From JBBTWV01 sp038062615 (GTDB taxonomy: Bacteria; Patescibacteriota; Gracilibacteria; UBA1369; UM-FILTER-53-11), in assembly GCA_038062615.1 (NCBI GenBank), contig JBBTWV010000007.1, positions 1 through 11,843 of the forward strand: a DNA stretch of 11,843 nt. Direction: 5' to 3'. Every line of letters starts with the position of its first letter. Within the stretch, counting starts at the first letter, position 1. Below the pieces are notes generated by a model. That model did not search any database. It saw only the letters and a program-made list of their open reading frames with translations, and was not told where the DNA came from. Of the stretch, positions 6,512 to 11,843 are shown in pieces. A program made the translations under genes and the position numbers.

Positions 6512-6567
6512 ACGAGGTAGATCTCCGGATGGAGTCTCGTTCCTGTCGAGGTGACAGGGCGGCCTTT
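6500..6567. terminator. three-way-junction terminator-like structure between convergent genes
   Basis: The outer stem AAAGGCCGC (6500-6508) pairs exactly with GCGGCCTTT (6559-6567). It encloses a second stem AACGAG/CTCGTT (6511-6516 with 6536-6541), continued by CTCC/GGAG (6523-6526 with 6531-6534), and a third stem CCTGTC/GACAGG (6542-6547 with 6553-6558, loop GAGGT). Only the TA at 6509-6510 is unpaired at the junction. The minus strand ends GGCCTTTTTGC, a proper T-run, so it likely terminates the 243-aa gene's transcript. The + strand has only three T and would serve the methyltransferase gene weakly. Confidence 0.6.
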
Positions 6568-6623
6568 GAATCAGCTTGATGGGACCTAAAGGAGCGTTAT
6601 GGATGGCGCCCAGGAGGCCCGAA

Positions 6624-6800
6624 CCTCGTCCAGGGGATGGACAGAGGATTGCTTGGAGGGAAGATTTGCCACCTCGGGGAGAGGTGGCGGAGGGTTTTTA
6701 CGGTACACGGGCCGAGGCGGGGGAGGTACGCACGCCGCCTACGAGGCCCGCGGAGAATGCTGGATGGACTACGCGATCCACAGCAAGCCGAGGCTTGCTG
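6624..6800. other. cluster of four perfect or near-perfect GC-rich hairpins
   Basis: Four inverted repeats lie in 177 nt: 6624-6647 (CCTC-GTCCA, loop GGGGA, TGGAC-A-GAGG), 6668-6688 (8-bp GCCACCTC stem, loop GGGGA again), 6708-6750 (CGGGCC/GGCCCG outer and AGGCGG/CCGCCT inner stems, loop beginning GGGAGG), and 6781-6800 (9-bp CAGCAAGCC stem, 2-nt centre, inside the end of the membrane-protein gene). On the minus strand they form the 3' end and 3' UTR of that gene, with TCCCC pentaloops; on the + strand they would be a separate RNA. Positions 6568-6768 contain no convincing gene. Strand and function are unknown. Confidence 0.5.
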
Positions 6801-7500
6801 CGATCACGATGATCCACTTCGTCCCTTTCTCAAGGGACGAACCGTAGACCCCGGGTGCGGCGCTCCACACCCAGGTTACCCACGCCAACCACCAGGGGTA
6901 GAATGGGAACAAGGTCCCACCCCTGGTCATCAGAGTCCAGAGCAACCCGGCGCCCGCTGCGAGCACCGAGATTGAGTTCAGAACTCGTTCTTTCTCGAGT
7001 CCCAGTGCCAAGCACTGGACGATGATCAGTCCAAGCGCGATCGCCTTGGGGGCGGTCACCGTGATGGAGGGGATAAACGAAGCTCCCGCCTTCATGGTGA
7101 TTCCCACAACGACAACCGCGATGATGATCATCGCCAATGTGTACTCCGGATTTTTCTTCTTCAACAGCGCTCTTACTGCAATGAGTGCTACGAAGAAGGC
7201 GATGACCAGAAGCCAGTCCAACCATCCCGTAGGAAGGGTAGTCTGGCCGGCCCAGGCTTTGCCGGCTGCCGCACCGACTGCGGCTCCAGCGGTCCCTACG
7301 GCCCCGGAGAGCTTCTCCTTCCAGCTCTCCTTCGGCATCGGCGCGACCCCATCGTAGGGGTCGCCCGATGAGTACCCAGGGTATTGCGCCATTACCCCAG
7401 GGTTTGTGGTTGGTTGTGTTTTGTTATTGCCTAACCACATGTAGGCAATAAGTCCTGCGAACAATATGCCCGCAAGGACAGCTGCTGTTTTGAGGCCCAT
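6769..7500 (-). CDS. polytopic membrane protein, 243 aa, unknown function
   Basis: Function not recognised. The frame is open further upstream to 7587, but the ATG at 7500 (MGLKTAAVLAG) has a perfect AGGAGG at 7513-7508 with 7-nt spacing, so it is the start. Seen: an N-terminal hydrophobic segment (4-22; signal anchor or signal peptide), a Pro/Gly/Tyr-rich then Ala/Gly-rich extracytoplasmic-type stretch (25-90), then six hydrophobic segments near 94-113, 120-136, 149-168, 173-191, 198-213 and 227-242. The region 194-217 is rich in Trp/Phe/Tyr (FPFYPWWLAWVTWVWS). The C-terminus ends within the last hydrophobic helix. Codon use is strongly biased to C/G-ending codons (ATC, GTC, GCC, TAC), unlike all neighbours, which are AT-richer. 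It is a single-gene unit with its own promoter, structured leader and terminator. It may be horizontally acquired or very highly expressed. Confidence 0.8.
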   Translation of the reverse strand: MGLKTAAVLAGILFAGLIAYMWLGNNKTQPTTNPGVMAQYPGYSSGDPYDGVAPMPKESWKEKLSGAVGTAGAAVGAAAGKAWAGQTTLPTGWLDWLLVIAFFVALIAVRALLKKKNPEYTLAMIIIAVVVVGITMKAGASFIPSITVTAPKAIALGLIIVQCLALGLEKERVLNSISVLAAGAGLLWTLMTRGGTLFPFYPWWLAWVTWVWSAAPGVYGSSLEKGTKWIIVIAASLGLLWIA

Positions 7501-7517
7501 GCCTCTTCCTCCTATTT

Positions 7518-7577
7518 GTAAGCGGTCCAACCTGTTAATAAGATGGCAACAGGTTACGAACAGATCAGACCGCTTAC
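7518..7577 (-). promoter_or_regulatory. structured 5' leader upstream of the membrane-protein gene
   Basis: A 10-bp outer stem (GTAAGCGGTC 7518-7527 with GACCGCTTAC 7568-7577) encloses an 8-bp inner stem (AACCTGTT 7529-7536 with AACAGGTT 7548-7555, 11-nt loop) and a 12-nt asymmetric internal loop. On the transcript it ends only four bases before the AGGAGG ribosome binding site. There is no T-run, so it is not a terminator. It could stabilise the mRNA, gate ribosome access, or bind a ligand or protein. No known riboswitch family is recognised. Confidence 0.6.
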
Positions 7578-7617
7578 CCCAAACCAAGCAAGTTTTTAAG
7601 GATCAAGCTAACTGAAA

Positions 7618-7646
7618 ACCATAGCAAAAAATAGCTATTTTGTCAA
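7618..7646 (-). promoter_or_regulatory. near-consensus promoter with palindromic spacer, membrane-protein gene
   Basis: The minus strand reads a perfect TTGACA (7646-7641), 17 nt and TATGGT (7623-7618); the predicted start near 7611 gives a leader of about 110 nt. AAAATAGCTATTTT, a perfect 14-bp palindrome (7628-7641), fills most of the spacer and touches the -35, a position suited to a repressor operator. It lies immediately after the stop of the 296-aa gene. Confidence 0.75.
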
Positions 7647-7658
7647 TGCCATAACAGG

Positions 7659-8549
7659 TTACTTAGTTTTAATGCAGCTCTTATACAACCCTCTCAAAAT
7701 TCCATCATAATCATTCTTAATCACGTCCGGTATCTTGTCTCCGTCTGAATCAATATTTGAGGCATTATAAAGAATGGCCTTATCAATAACAAAAACTCGA
7801 TACTGAGGAATAACTTTTTTCTCAACAAATTCGAGTTGATCCTTATTAATTTTTGGGTCAGTGGTCCAGTCCGGTTCGAGGATTTCTTTTTTAATTTTTC
7901 TTTCCAAAGCTATTAGCGGTATCATTATTTTCCCCCTTTCAATCGGTGAAATATTCCTTTTCCCAGGTCCTTCCAGAATATAAGAATTTTTCCCGTCACC
8001 TAAATTTTCACTCGCAATAAGCGCATGACCAAGGCGTGTTAGCTGGCCCCATCCTTCTGAGAGCCAAGGACGTGAAGCACACTGCGTGTATAAATCACCC
8101 ATAATGTCTTCAAACTCTTCATAGAGGGTTTTTTTGGTCCAATTCTCAACAACCGCTTTAAAAAGCGTTGCCTCTTTAATTTCTTTAAGGACCGCGCGCA
8201 TTTGATCCAAATCCGCCCCTGCGAGTGCCGCTACATTTTTATTCCAAAATTCCGCTGCTTCAATAGTTTCAAGCCGGTCAATGATTTCCTTCATTTGCGG
8301 GAACTTATCCTGTAGCCTGCTTACTCCTGCTACTGGCAAACCAGGGTCAATATGGCCGGTAACGACGAGTGTTTCAACATGTTCCGGCGGCTTAAAATCT
8401 GTTTCCCTACCGCCAGTTAACGCATCATTAAAAGCTTCTTCTGCCCCAGATCCTTCCCATGAAGTTGCGGGTCGTTGCCCTGGCGCTTCTTGCCACACCA
8501 AACGCGACGCAAATTCTGATTCTAAAAATATTTGTTTGGAGAAACACAT
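7659..8549 (-). CDS. hypothetical protein, 296 aa, with C-terminal DxDxDG calcium-loop motif
   Basis: Function not recognised. The start could be GTG at 8573, overlapping the upstream gene by 13 nt, or ATG at 8549, 11 nt after its stop; I choose the ATG, and neither has a clear Shine-Dalgarno sequence. There is no signal peptide. Residues 15-60 are polar and likely disordered, about 80-225 is a helical, charged domain (for example RLQDKFPQMKEIIDRLETIEAAEFW), and residues 250-263 (QYRVFVIDKAILYN) look like a beta strand. NIDSDGDKIPDVIKNDYDG (265-283) matches the calcium-binding loop of thrombospondin type-3/dockerin/EF-hand-like repeats (DxDxDGxxD), here as a single copy. It is the second gene of an operon with the 1071-aa protein and probably works with it. 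Confidence 0.75.
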   Translation of the reverse strand: MCFSKQIFLESEFASRLVWQEAPGQRPATSWEGSGAEEAFNDALTGGRETDFKPPEHVETLVVTGHIDPGLPVAGVSRLQDKFPQMKEIIDRLETIEAAEFWNKNVAALAGADLDQMRAVLKEIKEATLFKAVVENWTKKTLYEEFEDIMGDLYTQCASRPWLSEGWGQLTRLGHALIASENLGDGKNSYILEGPGKRNISPIERGKIMIPLIALERKIKKEILEPDWTTDPKINKDQLEFVEKKVIPQYRVFVIDKAILYNASNIDSDGDKIPDVIKNDYDGILRGLYKSCIKTK

Positions 8550-8565
8550 AGTAAAAATTTTTACT
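8550..8565. repeat. 16-bp perfect palindrome at a gene junction
   Basis: AGTAAAAA followed by TTTTTACT spans 8550-8565. It contains the stop codon of the 1071-aa gene (8561-8563) and abuts the ATG at 8549 of the next gene. It is AT-rich and could be chance, a weak hairpin affecting coupling, or a binding site. Confidence 0.4.
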
Positions 8566-11500
8566 TCATCCACTCATCCAGCGCGGCATCATCCCAAGCG
8601 CCGTTACCTGGCAGATTTTCTTTTTTGATGATTCCAAGCGAACTTTTACTCTTCGCGAGTTCAAGCTTTTCAACCGTTTTTGCAATTACGTGGTCTAGGT
8701 AAGGTTGTGCCGCAGTGATCCCAGCGCCGGTTCTATACTGTCTTGTATGCCGGCTCCACACACGCAAGAGCGTTACATAGATCTCGTGGGAACTATCACT
8801 TAATGCCGTATCAGAGCTTTCTAAACCTTCATAGTTGTACCGGTCGCTTTTAATGGCGTCTTGGAATTTTTCAAAGTATTTTCGATAATCCGGATGTACA
8901 TAATTGAGGTACTCAATACCCGCCGGAATAATAGTGGCTCTGGGTGGTGTACCTTGAGTAACAATGCGCTCTGGCGAATCCAGCAATTTTTGAAACTCAT
9001 TGGCCTTTGCCTCATCCGTCGGCAAGCTATCAATATACAGAGAAATTTCTGTAAGCTTTTTGTGCACGCTCTCAATATGATTTTTATATTCAGCAGAAAT
9101 TTGATCTGCTGATTTTCCTCGCAGTGAGTGTTCAAATAAATCCAAAGCCTCAAACGTCTTGAAATCCAAGGTGTAGTTCCACTGCTTTTGGAGAATCTGG
9201 CCGTTTAATCCTTTGGGATTGATGCTCGTAGGAATAATCCACAAGCGGGTCGTAGGGAAGGTCTTATTGAGTCGATCCATAACGCCTTCGCTGGTATTTT
9301 CCATTTTTGCTTTAAGCACCAAAAATGGTTCCATAAAGTACGGGCTTTCCATAATGTTGCCGCAAATAGCTTCAAGAAATTTAGGACCGCCGTTTCCTTG
9401 TTCCATTTTGAGATTCGCAAGCCCGCTTCCAGCAACGCCGGCTGAATCCAACACATCAAAATTCGTTCCATTGGGAATAGCTTTAAACTTCATCCCCGCC
9501 ATTTCGGCATCCACGGTAACGGTTCCGCTGGTATTGGTAACCGCCAGAACTTTAAATGGCAAGTCCTGCAGGCTTTCCAGCAATTTTGGATTGGTGCCGG
9601 CCATCTGGTCCAATAATCTTTTGTGAATAATGGAGTTTCTGTGAATGTCATCAATATTCTTGTAATTATTAAATTCAAGTTTATTGTCGGAGAATTTAAT
9701 GCTCTTGCCGTCAGGGTTAATAGTGAAGGTGATATCGGTTGTTCCTGCCGGATACCCAATATCGGTATTTGCCGCAATGGCCACTCCAGGAATTTTCCAA
9801 ACTTTGTTTTTCGCGTCCCACTGAGCGGTTTTTCTTATAGCATCGGGTACTTTTTCTTCCTTCAAGAGAACCTCAACTTTTGACTTCATCGCGCGGCTCA
9901 AAAGACCGGCATTTGCTGCGTTTATTCCTTTTTGGCCGAGCCCTTTATCAAACTCAATACCATCAATAATAATGGTATTTTTCCCGTCTGATTTGCGAAT
10001 ACCTTCTTCCCATTCAATTCCAGGAACGCCCATAATAGTGGCTTCTCCTTTTTGGCCGGGTTCTTCTGGCGTCGTCACTTGGACATCAAACTCACCCGGC
10101 AACACAGCATCAAAATGTTCCGTTTTTTGATGATGGCTGAGGGCGCTTTCTAGAGGAGGCATTACTTTGCCTTTAGCCCAGCGATAACGAGCCACCGTTG
10201 CTCCCCAAAGCGGATTCCAAATATATTTTTCACCTTTATCCCATGCCTGACCGGCGAACCAAATAACTTTATCTTTTGCCAGAGTGGCGTAGTGTTTCAC
10301 TTTTGGTTTGGCCCAGTAGTAAAACTCACCGACTTTTCTTTTGGCCGTATCAGGAAGTCTTCCCTCTGCTCCTTTGGTAATAGCCTTTTGCCAATCGTGG
10401 GTGTGGTACTCATTCACAATGGCATCAAATAATGTTTGATTGCTGAGGGCCAACGGACCCTCAAAATATTTATGACGGAATGCGGCGCGTGCTGGACCAC
10501 TTTCTAGAAGATGTTCTTTTTCTGCATTCACCTTTGCCGCTTCATATGTAGGCATGGTAAATGGCTTGTCACTGAGGACGGAGGCTTGGCGCTCTCTTTC
10601 CACGTATTCATTAACAGCCGTCATTTGTACCAACTCTTCCATAATCTCATACGCCTTCGCTCCATTCACTTCGTTCTTAAAAAAGCCCAGTTTCTTTGGA
10701 TCAATTTCTTTTTTGCCCTGATGCATTACGGCATTTGCTGAGGCTTCTTCGTAGAGGTTAAAGAGCTGTTTTACATCGCGTGTTTGTAAGTGTAAGAAGC
10801 TCTTTAATTTTTCCTGATCCTTGCCCATGTTGTGCTCCTCACAAAAACCTTTCAGCAAATTATCATCTTTAAGGTTATCCACATCACGCATGAGATCCAA
10901 CTTTTGCAGCAGCGTGCGGCCATCATCGGACATTTTCCCGGCAATGAAATTAACACCCCAAAATGCGCCAAGGGCAAGCATTACCTCAGAATATGTATGA
11001 TTTTTAAAGATGGGGAGTGCGGAATCTTTGTATTTGTTAATAAGAGCAATGCCGATGCCGGCCGCGGCAAGCATCATGAGTTTTTCTTGGCCTGAAGATG
11101 ATTTATAATTGCGCAGTAAATTGCCGGTCATGTTGCCGATGGTCTCACCCAGTGCTGGTTTGTTAAGTTGAGCATCAACGTCTAGTTTGGATTTGCGCTT
11201 AAGCTCCATAAAATCATGGAGCTTTTTGACGATGCCAACTAGGGCCTCATGACTCTTGTTGAATTTTAATCTTTGAGCATTTGCGGCAGGGCTTTTGTCG
11301 GCAACGGCTGGCGGGCCAAGTCGGAGGCCTTCAATAAATGCCGTTCTACCTTTTCCTCTTGGAATAAAGAAATCTCGAGTGGCTGGAGAATCAAAAAAAT
11401 CCGCAATTCGTGCCGGTGGATCAGTTACTGGCCAGTCTTCAAAATTGAAAAGCGCTTGTTTGTTGCCGACTTCACCGACTCCAATATCGTTTTGTAAAAT

Positions 11501-11776
11501 ACCAACCAAGGATTCAAATCTCGGAGATTTTTCAAATGTTTCAACGTACTCGCTGGCATCTCCCGATTCATTGGCAGCTTCTTTGAGTGCGGCTAACTCC
11601 TCGCCTGTTTTTTTACTGTCGCCAGTTTCTGGAGGTACTGTCCCAGCGGCTTCGGCTGCTTTTCTTCCTCTCTCGTGAGCATCGCCGGCTTCTATAACTG
11701 CCATGGATGCGCCAACAAAAACCAAGCGGTTTTGCGTCCACCATTTTTCCCCGGAATTTCTTAGGAAAAAGTGCAT
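8561..11776 (-). CDS. large hypothetical protein, 1071 aa
   Basis: No family recognised. The start is the ATG at 11776, about 24 nt below a strong -10 box; there is no Shine-Dalgarno sequence. Seen in order: a basic N-terminus with a short, weakly hydrophobic stretch (18-30, LVFVGASMAVIEA); an acidic, Ala/Glu-rich, probably disordered region (31-80); a mixed region with DPPARIADFFDSPATRDFFIPRGKGRTAFIEGLRLG (119-153); two hydrophobic segments, 233-247 (LMMLAAAGIGIALIN) and 264-280 (EVMLALGAFWGVNFIAG), which may form a membrane hairpin; a long helical charged region (285-470); a Trp/Tyr/Lys-rich stretch (484-540, YYWAKPKVKHY...WFAGQAWDKGEKYIWNPLWG); beta-rich segments (555-800, e.g. ATIMGVPGIEWEEG, NTIIIDGIEFDKG, DITFTINPDGKSIKF, GTVTVDAEMAGMKF); and a helical C-terminus (870-1045). 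No catalytic motif is evident. Codon use matches the neighbouring host-like genes. It is followed directly by the 296-aa gene. Confidence 0.85.
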   Translation of the reverse strand: MHFFLRNSGEKWWTQNRLVFVGASMAVIEAGDAHERGRKAAEAAGTVPPETGDSKKTGEELAALKEAANESGDASEYVETFEKSPRFESLVGILQNDIGVGEVGNKQALFNFEDWPVTDPPARIADFFDSPATRDFFIPRGKGRTAFIEGLRLGPPAVADKSPAANAQRLKFNKSHEALVGIVKKLHDFMELKRKSKLDVDAQLNKPALGETIGNMTGNLLRNYKSSSGQEKLMMLAAAGIGIALINKYKDSALPIFKNHTYSEVMLALGAFWGVNFIAGKMSDDGRTLLQKLDLMRDVDNLKDDNLLKGFCEEHNMGKDQEKLKSFLHLQTRDVKQLFNLYEEASANAVMHQGKKEIDPKKLGFFKNEVNGAKAYEIMEELVQMTAVNEYVERERQASVLSDKPFTMPTYEAAKVNAEKEHLLESGPARAAFRHKYFEGPLALSNQTLFDAIVNEYHTHDWQKAITKGAEGRLPDTAKRKVGEFYYWAKPKVKHYATLAKDKVIWFAGQAWDKGEKYIWNPLWGATVARYRWAKGKVMPPLESALSHHQKTEHFDAVLPGEFDVQVTTPEEPGQKGEATIMGVPGIEWEEGIRKSDGKNTIIIDGIEFDKGLGQKGINAANAGLLSRAMKSKVEVLLKEEKVPDAIRKTAQWDAKNKVWKIPGVAIAANTDIGYPAGTTDITFTINPDGKSIKFSDNKLEFNNYKNIDDIHRNSIIHKRLLDQMAGTNPKLLESLQDLPFKVLAVTNTSGTVTVDAEMAGMKFKAIPNGTNFDVLDSAGVAGSGLANLKMEQGNGGPKFLEAICGNIMESPYFMEPFLVLKAKMENTSEGVMDRLNKTFPTTRLWIIPTSINPKGLNGQILQKQWNYTLDFKTFEALDLFEHSLRGKSADQISAEYKNHIESVHKKLTEISLYIDSLPTDEAKANEFQKLLDSPERIVTQGTPPRATIIPAGIEYLNYVHPDYRKYFEKFQDAIKSDRYNYEGLESSDTALSDSSHEIYVTLLRVWSRHTRQYRTGAGITAAQPYLDHVIAKTVEKLELAKSKSSLGIIKKENLPGNGAWDDAALDEWMK

Positions 11777-11800
11777 GTTTTAATGTTTATGTATCTAAAT

Positions 11801-11829
11801 ATTATACCTTAAAAGGCCACTTTGTTCAA
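11801..11829 (-). promoter_or_regulatory. promoter of the 1071-aa/296-aa operon
   Basis: The minus strand has TTGAAC (11829-11824), 17 nt and a perfect TATAAT (11806-11801). The predicted start near 11794 leaves an A-rich leader of about 18 nt with no ribosome binding site. No gene is seen between 11777 and the window end. Confidence 0.75.
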
Positions 11830-11843
11830 GGGCTAGCTGTTGG

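Noticed and set aside
6500..6800. RNase P RNA, SRP RNA, tmRNA or hammerhead ribozyme
   Set aside because: I looked for their conserved cores (e.g. GAGGAAAGUC/ACAGAA, tRNA-like ends, CUGAUGA...GAAA) on both strands and did not find them.
6637..6975. Other plus-strand Arg/Gly-rich ORFs opposite the GC-rich gene
   Set aside because: High GC leaves all frames open; compositions are typical of antisense shadows.
7501..7587. Longer form of the membrane protein starting at 7587
   Set aside because: The added residues are encoded by the leader stem-loop; the ATG at 7500 has a perfect ribosome binding site and a signal-like N-terminus.
1..11843. CRISPR array, insertion sequence, integrase or attachment site
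   Set aside because: No regularly spaced repeats, no transposase or integrase motifs, and no terminal inverted repeats flanking the GC-rich unit were seen.

Overview
The window is bacterial chromosomal DNA using the standard code: TGA, TAG and TAA all end genes that look intact, so it is not a code-25 (UGA = Gly) lineage. Housekeeping genes (rpmA for ribosomal protein bL27, rsmE, a G-1-containing tRNA-His and an M23 peptidase) sit among many proteins with no recognisable family, including one of 1071 aa. The M23 peptidase has a PGT-KGAG-type insert before HxH. Together with the scattered housekeeping genes and non-Shine-Dalgarno starts, this suggests a Patescibacteria/CPR-type genome, perhaps Peregrinibacteria-like. 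That placement is inference, not demonstrated.

Layout. Positions 1-232 are non-coding and hold three strong inverted repeats. A minus-strand cluster follows in the order M23 peptidase (3089-1599), rsmE (1559-846), hypothetical protein (829-233). The last two genes share a near-identical start element, CGGTATNNTNTTTTTGTG, which reads as a -10 box placed 6 nt before a GTG start. The M23 gene diverges from rpmA across a short spacer carrying a promoter on each strand. rpmA is followed by a 236-aa unknown protein, then tRNA-His and a DUF3467-like small protein (to 4633), ending in a terminator shared with a convergent secreted zinc metallopeptidase (5595-4711). That gene diverges from a SAM-methyltransferase-like gene (5681-6511), and their -35 elements overlap.

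From about 6500 to 7650 the character changes. A GC-rich, minus-strand, stand-alone unit encodes a 243-aa polytopic membrane protein. It has a near-consensus promoter with a 14-bp palindrome inside the spacer, a leader of about 110 nt with a long stem-loop, the only canonical AGGAGG ribosome binding site I noticed in the window, and a 3' region packed with perfect hairpins that ends in a three-way-junction terminator. This is the most unusual locus here.

The last third (11776-7659, minus) is a two-gene operon from a near-consensus promoter: a 1071-aa protein of unknown function with two hydrophobic segments, then a 296-aa unknown protein ending with a DxDxDG calcium-binding-type loop. A 16-bp palindrome spans the junction of the two genes. 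No CRISPR array, transposase, integrase or rRNA was seen.
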